From: Desulfovibrio desulfuricans | GTDB taxonomy: Bacteria; Desulfobacterota; Desulfovibrionia; Desulfovibrionales; Desulfovibrionaceae | Assembly: GCF_024460775.1 (NCBI RefSeq) | Contig: NZ_JANFYZ010000004.1 | Coordinates: 124,001-188,000, forward strand | Length of the DNA: 64,000 bases | Direction: 5' to 3' | Shown here: positions 10,595 to 19,315 of the stretch, piece after piece | How positions within the stretch are numbered: the first letter of the stretch is position 1 | How the letters are laid out: each line of letters starts with the position of its first letter | Program-made: the position numbers and the translations under genes | Notes under the pieces: model-generated | Database searches by the model: none | The model's input: the letters and a program-made list of their open reading frames with translations, nothing else | What the model was told of the DNA's origin: nothing

Positions 10595-12745
10595 CTAGCC
10601 CGCCGTAACCGCTTCCAGAATCATGATTTCATTGTACAGAGGCTGCACCTTGCCGATACGCACATCCACGGCAAGGCCGGGGTGCGAGCGCTCGTCAAAA
10701 AGCCGCCTTTTACCGCGCACAAACATACCCTGATCGGGCAGGCTCACGGTAATAAAAGCATCGTTTTCTTCAGTGATGACGCCGTTCCACCAGACCTTGT
10801 CGCCCTTCTGGCGGAAGAAAAGCAGCTTCCAGTAGCGCGGGCGGAAGCGCTGCACCTGGCCCGCCGCATCCAGCGCTGGCGAAAGCACGTTGAGCAGGTC
10901 TGTCAGCTCGGTTTCTGTCCAGCGCGGCGCGCCTGTGCGGAAAAAATGCACCAACTGTTCTTCGTTGACAAGATCGGGATAACGCCTGAGCGGCGAGGTC
11001 ACAGGAGTGTAACGCGCAAGCCCGAGAGCCGCGTGGGGGCGTGCCTGCACCTCAAGGCCGGAGGGCGTGAGCGCGCGCATGATGCGTGTCATATCCTGGG
11101 GCGTTGTCCAGATGCCCGCGTATTCCCTGGGCAGAGCCACATCCTGCACGCGGTGCAGCATGGCGACGCCGTGATCGGCGGCCCACTGGGCTACAGCGGC
11201 GCTGGCAAGGATCATCATTTCCGCCACCAGCATCTGCGCGTCCGAGGCCTGATAATCCAGCCCAACTTCCACGCGCACTTCTGCCCCTTCGCCCTCAAGA
11301 CGGATCACAGGGTCGGGCCTGTCCATAATTACCGCGCCGTCCGCGATGCGGGCGGTCTGCCGCTGACGGGCAAGCTCAAGGCCCAGACGCAGCTGTTCGG
11401 CATAGGGCGTGGCCGCATTCTGCGGCAGAGGCTCGCCTGCGGCCTGCGCGTCAAGCACGGCCTGGCTGTCCACATAGGTCAGGTTGGCGGCAAGACCGAC
11501 CTGCACAACCGAAATTTCGCACTCTCCAAGGGTGCCGTCCGCCGCCACATGCACGAGCACGCTCAGTGCGGGACGCGTCTGGCCTGCCAGCAGCGAGTAG
11601 GCGTCGGTGCCCAGAACTTCGGGCAGCATGTGGCAGTCGCCTTCCGGCAGATAAATGCTGGTGCCGCGGTGCAGCACCATCTTGTCCAGCGGCCCGCCAA
11701 AATTCCAGAACAGCGAGGGGCAGGCCAGCATGAGGGTCAGGGCCCAACCGTCGCCCTCCGCCTCCACATGAAAGGCATCGTCCACGTCGCGCGTGGTTGC
11801 GCTGTCTATGCTGATGCAAGGCAGATCGCAGACATCGAGGCTGCCTTCCTGTCCGTTTCTGGCAAGGGCCGCCAAGGGGGCGCGCCCAGCGGCGGCAAGG
11901 GATTCTACCTCATCGGCGCAGGCCTGCCACCATGTATCGCCCGAGGCATAGCCCGCGCGGTCAAGCCAGAAATTATAGTGCGGCGGCACCTTGCCCCAGG
12001 CCACCAGTAGTTGCAGGGGCAGATGCGGCACATCCGGCATGCCCTTGCTCAGGGTGCGCCAGATGTTTTCCCACTCCTGACTTTCAGGATCAATCATGCG
12101 GGAAAAAAGGACTTCTTCAAGGCGTTCGGCTACTTCCTGCGGGGGCCATTCGCCAAGGGCAGCGCCCTCGCGCGGGGGCTGGGGCAGCTCGCGCTTGCGG
12201 CAGGCAACATCCCACAAAAGGCGCAAAAAGGCGGCTCCGCCTGCAATGAGCGATTCACGCTCAAGGCGGATTTTCTCCTCGGCCATACGTTTTTCAACCA
12301 TGTCGGCAGAAAAAACCTGAAAATCCGGGGGCTGAAAACGGAAGTGACTTTTGCAGGCCAGCAGGGCGCGGCCATAGGCAGCCATATGATCGGTGGTGGG
12401 GTCGCTTTCAAAAAGCTCGGCAAACCAGCTTGCCGGGGCCGCTTCCACCTCGCCCTGGGCGAGTTCCCACACGTCCATGACGGGGATCTGGGCGGCCATG
12501 TCTTCGCGGGTTTTTCTGTGCGCTTCAAGCACGCGCACTGCGTCTTCCCGCCCCATGTCCGCCCCGTGCATGGGGCCTATCCAGGGCAGCAGGCGCGAAG
12601 AATTGAGCCGGGTTTCCCTTCTGTTGGGCAACAGCAGCCGCAGCCTGCCCCCGACCTCTTCAGTGACCAGGGCAATCTGCACGGCATTGCCTTCCATATA
12701 TTCCACCACGCAACCCGGCGCCGGGTAGCGCACACAATCAGACAT
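10595..12745 (-). CDS. RNase II/RNB-domain exoribonuclease-like protein
   Basis: This 716-residue protein has an RNB catalytic domain in its second half. The motif SIDSATTRDVDDAF (about residues 310-323) matches the metal-binding signature of RNase II/R, with several conserved Asp residues. Downstream are the PLRRYPDLVNEEQL segment (the RYxDLxxHxQL box of RNB proteins, here with the His replaced) and a short C-terminal beta-rich part. The N-terminal half lacks obvious cold-shock domains and resembles the divergent RNB group of delta-proteobacteria. Its role is probably 3'-5' RNA degradation. It heads a minus-strand run with plsY and thrC, and its start has a GAAGGAG site. Confidence 0.8.
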   Translation of the reverse strand: MSDCVRYPAPGCVVEYMEGNAVQIALVTEEVGGRLRLLLPNRRETRLNSSRLLPWIGPMHGADMGREDAVRVLEAHRKTREDMAAQIPVMDVWELAQGEVEAAPASWFAELFESDPTTDHMAAYGRALLACKSHFRFQPPDFQVFSADMVEKRMAEEKIRLERESLIAGGAAFLRLLWDVACRKRELPQPPREGAALGEWPPQEVAERLEEVLFSRMIDPESQEWENIWRTLSKGMPDVPHLPLQLLVAWGKVPPHYNFWLDRAGYASGDTWWQACADEVESLAAAGRAPLAALARNGQEGSLDVCDLPCISIDSATTRDVDDAFHVEAEGDGWALTLMLACPSLFWNFGGPLDKMVLHRGTSIYLPEGDCHMLPEVLGTDAYSLLAGQTRPALSVLVHVAADGTLGECEISVVQVGLAANLTYVDSQAVLDAQAAGEPLPQNAATPYAEQLRLGLELARQRQTARIADGAVIMDRPDPVIRLEGEGAEVRVEVGLDYQASDAQMLVAEMMILASAAVAQWAADHGVAMLHRVQDVALPREYAGIWTTPQDMTRIMRALTPSGLEVQARPHAALGLARYTPVTSPLRRYPDLVNEEQLVHFFRTGAPRWTETELTDLLNVLSPALDAAGQVQRFRPRYWKLLFFRQKGDKVWWNGVITEENDAFITVSLPDQGMFVRGKRRLFDERSHPGLAVDVRIGKVQPLYNEIMILEAVTAG

Positions 12746-12865
12746 GCCCGCTCCTTCAGAAAAAGCGCGTCCGCTCTCCCATAGACCGTCGCGCTTGCAG
12801 CCAAAGACATTCCTTTATTTTTGGCCTTCTGGCAAGTGCCGCCGGGGGCGCAGCGCCAGACATAC

Positions 12866-12899
12866 TGGACGCAAGGGCTGTAAACCGCTATATTAGCGG
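12866..12899 (+). promoter_or_regulatory. Probable sigma-70 promoter with palindromic operator over the -10
   Basis: TGGACG (12866-12871) and TATATT (12889-12894) are separated by 17 bases and match the -35/-10 consensus at 4/6 and 5/6 positions. The -10 element lies inside a perfect palindrome CCGCTA-tat-TAGCGG (12885-12899), which would let a dimeric repressor block the promoter. It is 53-86 bases upstream of the citrate synthase start. Confidence 0.6.
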
Positions 12900-12951
12900 C
12901 TTACGGCAACAATTTTTACCACTCGCATAGCGCGAGCAGGGCGGACACCCA

Positions 12952-14793
12952 ATGAGCAACATTATTCACCAAACTGGAGGCAGCCGTACCCTGGTCATGC
13001 AGGAGCCGGAAAAACCGCAGCTCTACCGTGAGCTTTTCCCTTACACCAGCGTTTGCCGCACCTCGTTTGACGAGGTTCTGCTGTCCCCCCGGCCGGCAGA
13101 TCAGATGCGCATTACCGACACGACCTTTCGCGACGGCCAGCAGGCCCGCCCCCCCTATACGGTCAAGCAAGTGGCAAAGATGTTCGATTTTCTGCACCGA
13201 CTCGGCGGAAAAACCGGACTCATCACGGCTTCGGAATTTTTTCTGTACTCGGCCAAAGACCGCAAGTGCATCGATGTATGCCGCGCCAGAGGCTACCGCT
13301 TTCCGCGCGTAACCGCCTGGATACGCGCCACCAAGGACGACCTCAAGCTAGCGCGCGACATGGAATTTGACGAGACCGGCATGCTCACCAGCGTGTCGGA
13401 CTACCATATTTTTCTCAAGCTGGGCAAAACCCGCCAGCAGGCCATGGACATGTATGTGGGCATGGCCGAGCAGGCGCTGGAATGGGGCATCATCCCCCGC
13501 TGCCACTTTGAAGACGTGACCAGAGCCGATATTTACGGCTTCTGCCTGCCCCTGGCCCAGCGGCTCATGGAGCTTTCGCGCGAGAGCGGCATGCCGGTCA
13601 AAATCCGTCTGTGCGACACCATGGGCTACGGCGTTCCCTACCCCGGCGCGGCGCTGCCCCGCTCGGTGCAGCGCATTGTGCGCTGCTTTACGGACGAGGC
13701 CGGCGTCCCCGGTCAGTGGCTTGAGTGGCACGGACACAACGACTTCCACAAGGTGCTGGTCAACGGCGTTACCGCATGGCTCTATGGCTGCGGCGCGGTC
13801 AACGGCACTCTGTTCGGCTTTGGCGAGCGCACGGGCAACACCCCGCTGGAAGCCCTGCTGGTGGAATACATTTCGCTTACGGGCGACGATGCCGCCGCAG
13901 ACACCACAATTCTGAGCGAAGTTGCCGAATTCTTTGAAAAAGAACTGCACTACCGCATCCCCCACAACTATCCTTTTGTGGGCCGCGATTTCAACGCCAC
14001 CAGCGCGGGCGTGCATGCCGACGGCCTGGCCAAGAACGAAGAGATATACAATATCTTCGACACCAAGCATCTGCTTGGCCGCCCGGTGCCCATCATCATT
14101 ACCGACAAAACGGGCCGCGCTGGCGTTGCCTACTGGATCAACGCCAACCTCAATCTGCCCAACGACCAGCAGGTCTCCAAAAAGCACCCTGCCGTGGGCC
14201 AGATATACGACGCCATCATGGCCGTGTACGAAGAAACGGGCCGCACCACCAGCTTCTCGCACGAAGAAATGGAAGCTCTGGTGCAGCGCTTCATGCCCGA
14301 GCTCTTCGCCTCCGAATACGACCACATGAAGCAGCTTGCTGGCGAACTTTCGGCCAACATCATCATCCGCCTTGCCCGCAGCAAGGATCTGCTGGATCTC
14401 AACAAGCATGCCTGCGCGCGGCTTGATGAATTTGTACGCGAATATCCCTTTATCCAGTACTGCTACCTCACAGACGATCAGGGCAAGCTGCGCTGCTCGG
14501 CCATTACCGACCCGGTGTACCGGGAAACCTACGAGGCACTGCCCATCGGCTACGATTTTTCGGAGCGCGAATGGTTCAAGATGCCCATGAAAACCGGCGA
14601 CCTGCACATCATGGATGTGTACCAGTCGCACTTCACGAGCAAGCTCATCATCACCGTTTCATGCGCGGTGACTGATGACAAGGACAACATCGTGGGCGTC
14701 ATTGGCGTGGACATCCAGCTTGAACAGCTTCTCAAACGCGCGCGCGCACTCCAGCAGGAAGTGGCCGCAGCAGACGACAGCGACAACGACTAA
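12952..14793 (+). CDS. Re-citrate synthase with C-terminal Cache-like domain
   Basis: The first roughly 450 residues belong to the DRE-TIM (isopropylmalate/homocitrate synthase) family. The signature DTTFRDGQQ lies at 56-64 and the metal-binding HGHND at 260-264. This is the Re-face-stereospecific citrate synthase type known in Desulfovibrio and Clostridium kluyveri, condensing acetyl-CoA with oxaloacetate. The neighbouring icd and aconitase genes support citrate rather than isopropylmalate synthesis. Residues about 470-600 form an extra domain: a segment around FVREYPFIQYCYLTDDQGK, a YDFSEREWF motif and a final VIGVDIQLEQL strand are features of Cache/PDC sensor domains. A soluble enzyme carrying one suggests allosteric control by a small ligand. 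Automated annotations of this family can be misleading (for example as a histone methyltransferase). Confidence 0.82.
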   Translation: MSNIIHQTGGSRTLVMQEPEKPQLYRELFPYTSVCRTSFDEVLLSPRPADQMRITDTTFRDGQQARPPYTVKQVAKMFDFLHRLGGKTGLITASEFFLYSAKDRKCIDVCRARGYRFPRVTAWIRATKDDLKLARDMEFDETGMLTSVSDYHIFLKLGKTRQQAMDMYVGMAEQALEWGIIPRCHFEDVTRADIYGFCLPLAQRLMELSRESGMPVKIRLCDTMGYGVPYPGAALPRSVQRIVRCFTDEAGVPGQWLEWHGHNDFHKVLVNGVTAWLYGCGAVNGTLFGFGERTGNTPLEALLVEYISLTGDDAAADTTILSEVAEFFEKELHYRIPHNYPFVGRDFNATSAGVHADGLAKNEEIYNIFDTKHLLGRPVPIIITDKTGRAGVAYWINANLNLPNDQQVSKKHPAVGQIYDAIMAVYEETGRTTSFSHEEMEALVQRFMPELFASEYDHMKQLAGELSANIIIRLARSKDLLDLNKHACARLDEFVREYPFIQYCYLTDDQGKLRCSAITDPVYRETYEALPIGYDFSEREWFKMPMKTGDLHIMDVYQSHFTSKLIITVSCAVTDDKDNIVGVIGVDIQLEQLLKRARALQQEVAAADDSDND

Positions 14794-14807
14794 GGTAAGG
14801 AAATTCC

Positions 14808-15950
14808 ATGAACAAGAGAATCTACTGGATCGAAGGCGACGGCATCGGCCCCGAAATCTGGAAGGCCGCGCGCCCTGTCATTGAAGCTGCCCTTGCTGCC
14901 GAAAACACCGGCATCAATCTGGAGTGGACAGAGCTGCTGGCAGGCGACAAGGCTGTGAAAGAAACCGGCTCTCCCCTGCCGGAAGAAACCATGCAGACCC
15001 TGCGCACCGCAGAACTTGCCATGAAGGGCCCCCTCGGCACCCCCGTGGGCACGGGCATCCGCAGCCTCAACGTGGCCCTGCGCCAGGGGCTTGACCTCTA
15101 CGCCTGCATCCGCCCGGTGCGTCACTTCGAAGGGCTTGAAACGCCCGTCAAACACCCCGAGCGCGTCAACATGGTCATTTTCCGCGAAAACACCGAAGAC
15201 GTATACGCCGGTGTGGAATTTGCCGCGGGGACCCCCGAGGCCCGCAAGCTCATTACCTTTTTGCGCGAAGAACTGGGCGTGAACAAAGTGGGCGATGCCG
15301 CCGCCGTGGGCATCAAGCCCATGACAGAGGCTGGCTCCAAGCGCCTTGTACGACGCGCCCTGCGCTTTGCCCTGGACCAGAAGCAGCAGAGCCTCACCCT
15401 TGTGCACAAGGGCAATATCATGAAGTTCACCGAAGGCGCCTTCCGTCAGTGGGGCTACGATGTGGCCGCGCAGGAATTTGGCGACCTGACCTGCACGGAA
15501 AAGGAACCCGTGGCTGGCCGTCTGGTGGTCAAAGACCGCATTGCCGACGCCATGTTTCAGGAGGCGCTGCTGCGCCCCGAGCAGTACCAGATTCTCGCCA
15601 CGCCCAACCTCAACGGCGACTACATCTCTGACGCGCTGGCAGCGCAGGTGGGCGGCCTTGGGCTGGCCCCCGGCGTCAACATGTCGGACACCCTGGCCTT
15701 TTACGAAGCCACCCACGGCACTGCCCCCACCATTGCGGGCAAGGACAAGGCCAACCCCGGCAGCGTCATTTTGTGCGGTGCGCTGATGCTTGAACACATC
15801 GGCGTGCCCAAGGCAGCCGAGCGCATCCGCAATGCCGTGAGCAAGGCCATTGCCGCCAAGGCCGTGACTGAAGACCTGGCCGCTCAGGTGCCCGGTTCGC
15901 GCACTGTGGGCTGCGTGGAATTCGGCGACATCATCGGCGCGAATCTGTAG
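14808..15950 (+). CDS. icd: Isocitrate dehydrogenase (beta-decarboxylating family)
   Basis: This cytoplasmic enzyme oxidatively decarboxylates isocitrate to 2-oxoglutarate. The 380-residue protein begins with the dinucleotide/substrate motif IEGDGIGPEIW, and contains IRPVRHFEG and IFRENTEDVYAG, the substrate-binding stretch that distinguishes isocitrate from isopropylmalate dehydrogenases. LTLVHKGNIMKFTEGAF follows, then the metal-binding ATPNLNGDYISDALAAQVGG and ATHGTAPTIAGKD. Length fits the short monocistronic type rather than the 740-residue monomeric type. NAD versus NADP preference cannot be read by eye. It begins 14 bases after the citrate synthase stop with a good AAGGAA site, so the two are co-transcribed. 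Confidence 0.9.
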   Translation: MNKRIYWIEGDGIGPEIWKAARPVIEAALAAENTGINLEWTELLAGDKAVKETGSPLPEETMQTLRTAELAMKGPLGTPVGTGIRSLNVALRQGLDLYACIRPVRHFEGLETPVKHPERVNMVIFRENTEDVYAGVEFAAGTPEARKLITFLREELGVNKVGDAAAVGIKPMTEAGSKRLVRRALRFALDQKQQSLTLVHKGNIMKFTEGAFRQWGYDVAAQEFGDLTCTEKEPVAGRLVVKDRIADAMFQEALLRPEQYQILATPNLNGDYISDALAAQVGGLGLAPGVNMSDTLAFYEATHGTAPTIAGKDKANPGSVILCGALMLEHIGVPKAAERIRNAVSKAIAAKAVTEDLAAQVPGSRTVGCVEFGDIIGANL

Positions 15951-16034
15951 CATGCGCAGCGCTGGCCCCGACACCCTGCCCGCAACGGCATAGGGTGTGG
16001 CGTGGCTGCCGCTGATATGTCTTTAGTAGCAAGA

Positions 16035-16111
16035 GGAGAAAAGGAGTGTTTTACGGCTCTGCCTGGAGGTCAACCGGCTGAGGGCGCAACCGCAAGGCAC
16101 TCCTTTTCTCC
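16035..16111 (+). repeat. 14-bp perfect inverted repeat upstream of lysE-like gene
   Basis: GGAGAAAAGGAGTG (16035-16048) is perfectly complementary to 16098-16111, with a 49-base loop. It lies between the icd stop and the LysE gene start at 16144. A run of C rather than T follows, so it is not a standard intrinsic terminator. An RNA leader structure or a processing/stability element is possible. Confidence 0.6.
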
Positions 16112-16143
16112 CCCCTGCTCTGGTTTGAATGAAGGACTGCACC

Positions 16144-16821
16144 ATGATCTCGCTGGATACTCTGCTGATCTTTGTGCCCATGGCCGCCATTCTGGTGATG
16201 TTGCCGGGGCCGGATTTTGCACTCATCGCCAAAATTTCACTCATGAATGGGCGTCCACAAGGGCAGGCCGCCGCTGTGGGCGTGGCCCTTGGCATCTGTG
16301 TGCACACCACGGCGGCCATGCTGGGCATTTCGGCCATCATCGCGCAGTCCGTGCTGTGGTTCAGCATCCTCAAATATGTGGGGGCGGCCTATCTGGTCTG
16401 GCTGGGCATTCAGGCCATACGCGCCGGACAACGTGCTGGGCAGCCGTTAAGTGCGACTGTGGTCAAAACCGCCCAGGAGCCTGATGCGCCCCGCGCGTCG
16501 CAGCGCCTGACCTTGCGCCAATGGCTGCACTTCTTCGGCCAGGGATTTCTGACCAACGTGCTGAACCCCAAGGCCGTACTGATTTTTCTGACCTTTCTCC
16601 CCCAGTTCATGGATCCCCACGCACCGCTTGCCCCGCAGTTTCTCACCCTGGGCAGCATCATGTCTGGCTTGTGTCTGTTCTGGTATGTACCGCTGGCCTA
16701 TATGTTGGGCCGCATCCGGCATATCTTTGAGAACAGCCGCTTCCAGAAGTGGATGCAGCGCTGCACGGGCCTTGTGTTCATAGCCTTTGGCCTCAAACTG
16801 GCCACGGCGCAAGCTCGCTAA
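16144..16821 (+). CDS. LysE/RhtB-family amino-acid exporter
   Basis: This 225-residue inner-membrane protein belongs to the LysE/RhtB superfamily, which exports amino acids and related metabolites by exchange with protons. The hallmark N-terminal motif MLPGPDFALIAKISLMNGR is present, followed by the GQAAAVGVALGI segment and about six membrane helices. The chosen start (MISLDTL) has AAGGA seven bases upstream; an in-frame ATG at 16129 lacks such a site. The gene sits between icd and aconitase, so it may export an amino acid derived from 2-oxoglutarate, such as glutamate, or a related metabolite; that is inference from context only. Confidence 0.85.
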   Translation: MISLDTLLIFVPMAAILVMLPGPDFALIAKISLMNGRPQGQAAAVGVALGICVHTTAAMLGISAIIAQSVLWFSILKYVGAAYLVWLGIQAIRAGQRAGQPLSATVVKTAQEPDAPRASQRLTLRQWLHFFGQGFLTNVLNPKAVLIFLTFLPQFMDPHAPLAPQFLTLGSIMSGLCLFWYVPLAYMLGRIRHIFENSRFQKWMQRCTGLVFIAFGLKLATAQAR

Positions 16822-16863
16822 CCCGCGTCGCGCCAGCGACCCGCAAACCCCTGAAGGTCTGCC

Positions 16864-19155
16864 ATGATCGAAATAGTGAACAGTTCTGTGGTGATTGACG
16901 CCAACGGCATACGCATGGCTGAAGAAGCCCGCGCCAAGGGCGTGGACATTGAATCCGCCCGCAAAAACAGCCTTTCCGCCCGCATTCTGGCGGCGCACAA
17001 TACCGGCACGGACGACAACGTGCTGCGCATCCGTTTTGACGCCATGGCCTCGCACGACATCACCTATGTTGGTATCGTGCAGACGGCCCGCGCCAGCGGC
17101 CTCAAGGAATTTCCCGTCCCTTACGCGCTGACCAACTGCCACAACAGCCTGTGCGCCGTGGGCGGCACCATCAATGAAGACGACCACCTCTTTGGTCTTT
17201 CTGCAGCGCGCAAGTACGGCGGCATTTTCGTGCCCCCGCATCTGGCGGTTATCCACCAGTATGTGCGCGAAATGATGACCAGGTGCGGCGGTATGATCCT
17301 TGGCTCAGACAGCCACACCCGCTACGGGGCGCTGGGCGTCATGGCCATTGGCGAAGGCGGGCCGGAACTGGTCAAGCAGCTGCTTGGCAAAACCTACGAT
17401 GTGACCAATCCGCAAAAGGTTGTGGTCTGGCTTGAAGGCGCGCCCCGCCCCGGCGTTGGCCCGCAGGACGTGGCCCTTGCCATCATTGGCGCGGTGTTCA
17501 AAAACGGCTTTGTGAAGAACAAGGTCATGGAATTCATGGGCCCCGGCGTAGCGGGTCTTTCTGTGGAATACCGCTGCGGCATTGACGTCATGACTACAGA
17601 AACCACCTGCCTGTCGTCCATCTGGACCACGGACGAAAAGGTGCGCGACTACATGGCCATGCATGGCCGCGCGGGCGACTACGCCGAACTGCGGCTTGAA
17701 GGCCCGGCCTGTTACGATGGCCTTATCCGCGTTGATCTGAGCAGGATTGTGCCCATGATCGCCCTGCCCTTCCACCCCAGCAACGTGTACCCCGTGGCCG
17801 AAGTTGCCAAGCACGGGGCCGAACTGCTGGCCGAAGTGGAAGCCGAAGCCCTGCGCCAGTTTGGCGATGCGGCCAAGGGCCTGAACATGCGCGCCAAGGT
17901 GCGCGATGGCGGCGTGTGGGTGGATCAGGGCATTATTGCTGGCTGCGCGGGCGGCAATTTTGAAAACATCGCTCTGGCCGCCGCCATTCTGGACGGCAAA
18001 TCCACGGGCAATCAGGCCTTCAATCTGGCCGTGTACCCCGCCAGCGAACCGCAAGGCCTTGCGCTCGTCAAAAACGGCGCAACCGCCAAGCTCATGCTCG
18101 CAGGCGCTGTGATGAAGACGGCCTTCTGCGGCCCCTGTTTCGGCGCGGGCGACACCCCGGCCCACGGCGCGCTTTCCATCCGCCACACCACCCGCAACTT
18201 CCCCAACCGCGAAGGCTCCAAGCCTTCCAACGGGCAGGTCTCCACGGTGGCCCTCATGGACGCCCGCTCCATCGCCGCCACTGCGGCCAACGGCGGCCGC
18301 CTTACCCCGGCGACCGAGCTTGACTGGTCTGCGCCCGCGCTGGCCAATGTTGATCTTTCCTATACTTTTGAGCCGCTCATCTACCACAGCCGCGTGTACA
18401 ACGGCTTTGGCAAGGCGGAACCAGAAACCCAGCTCGTGCGCGGCCCCAACATTGCCGACTGGCCGAGCATGAGCCCTCTGCCAGAACATCTGCTCCTGCA
18501 GGTGGTGAGCGTGATCACAGACCCCGTCACCACCACGGACGAGCTGATTCCCTCCGGCGAAACTTCTTCCCTGCGCTCCAACCCGCTCAAACTGGCGGAA
18601 TACACGCTTTCGCGCAAAGACCCCGGCTATGTGGGCCGCGCCAAGGCTGTGAATGCCATGGAAGCCGCCCGCCTCGCCAATCCCGCCGATGCGGAACTGC
18701 TTGCCAAGGCGCGCGGGCTCTTTGCCGTGTGCGGCCTTGATGTATTGCAGGGCGCAGCCGACCTCAAGCAGGTGGGCCTTGGCTCCACAATCTTTGCCGT
18801 AAAGCCCGGCGACGGCTCTGCCCGCGAACAGGCGGCCTCCTGCCAGAAGGTGCTGGGCGGCTGGGCCAATATGGCTGTAGAATACGCCACCAAGCGTTAC
18901 CGCTCCAACCTTATCAACTGGGGCATGCTGCCCTTTATCGTTGATCCCTCGCTGGCCAACAGCCTGAAAGTCGGCGACTGGCTTGTGGTGCCCAACGTGC
19001 GCAGCGCCGTACAGAACGCCGACCCCACCTTCACCGGCTACGTTGCCAGCGAAGGCGGGCAGGCCCAGCAGATCAGCCTCGCACTCAAGGAACTGACCAG
19101 CGATGAACGCAAGATCATCCTCGATGGCTGCCTGATCAATTTCTACAACAGCTAG
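16864..19155 (+). CDS. Aconitate hydratase, YbhJ-type
   Basis: This 763-residue iron-sulfur hydratase belongs to the aconitase family and resembles the shorter YbhJ branch (about 750 residues) rather than AcnA/AcnB. The three cluster-ligand cysteines are all present: C361 in AGCAGGNFEN, and C422 and C425 in FCGPCFGAGDTP. GSDSHTRYGALG supplies catalytic-site residues. With citrate synthase and icd beside it, the natural assignment is citrate to isocitrate isomerisation in the cytoplasm. A GAAGG site precedes the ATG, and the gap from the lysE-like gene is only 42 bases, so it is likely part of the same operon. Two hairpins follow the stop codon. Confidence 0.87.
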   Translation: MIEIVNSSVVIDANGIRMAEEARAKGVDIESARKNSLSARILAAHNTGTDDNVLRIRFDAMASHDITYVGIVQTARASGLKEFPVPYALTNCHNSLCAVGGTINEDDHLFGLSAARKYGGIFVPPHLAVIHQYVREMMTRCGGMILGSDSHTRYGALGVMAIGEGGPELVKQLLGKTYDVTNPQKVVVWLEGAPRPGVGPQDVALAIIGAVFKNGFVKNKVMEFMGPGVAGLSVEYRCGIDVMTTETTCLSSIWTTDEKVRDYMAMHGRAGDYAELRLEGPACYDGLIRVDLSRIVPMIALPFHPSNVYPVAEVAKHGAELLAEVEAEALRQFGDAAKGLNMRAKVRDGGVWVDQGIIAGCAGGNFENIALAAAILDGKSTGNQAFNLAVYPASEPQGLALVKNGATAKLMLAGAVMKTAFCGPCFGAGDTPAHGALSIRHTTRNFPNREGSKPSNGQVSTVALMDARSIAATAANGGRLTPATELDWSAPALANVDLSYTFEPLIYHSRVYNGFGKAEPETQLVRGPNIADWPSMSPLPEHLLLQVVSVITDPVTTTDELIPSGETSSLRSNPLKLAEYTLSRKDPGYVGRAKAVNAMEAARLANPADAELLAKARGLFAVCGLDVLQGAADLKQVGLGSTIFAVKPGDGSAREQAASCQKVLGGWANMAVEYATKRYRSNLINWGMLPFIVDPSLANSLKVGDWLVVPNVRSAVQNADPTFTGYVASEGGQAQQISLALKELTSDERKIILDGCLINFYNS

Positions 19156-19167
19156 GCGAGAGTTTTG

Positions 19168-19226
19168 CGGGGGAGGGACCCTTTTAAAAAGGGTCTCCTC
19201 CCCCGTACCCCCTCCCCCTAAATTTT
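19168..19226 (+). terminator. Candidate terminator hairpin after aconitase
   Basis: A long G-rich arm (19168-19180) pairs with a C-rich arm (19191-19205), with one bulge. A short T-run follows only after a C-rich spacer, at 19218-19226. It lies 13 bases past the aconitase stop. Confidence 0.5.
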
Positions 19227-19265
19227 TTATTCTCCTATCTCGTATTCAAAACACCAAAAGGCCTC

Positions 19266-19300
19266 TGTGGGAATCCACAGAGGCCTTTTTACGTAATATG
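19266..19300. terminator. Bidirectional terminator between convergent operons
   Basis: A perfect 15-bp stem (19266-19280 with 19285-19299) and a 4-base loop are flanked by A and T tracts, so it can end transcription from both the TCA genes (plus) and the ccm operon (minus). Confidence 0.9.
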
Positions 19301-19315
19301 CTGAAAGAGAGCTGC

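Noticed and set aside
10520-12010. A 496-codon plus-strand frame opposite the RNB-domain gene
   Set aside because: The minus strand carries the RNase II signature and a good ribosome-binding site; the plus frame shows no family and has shadow-type composition.
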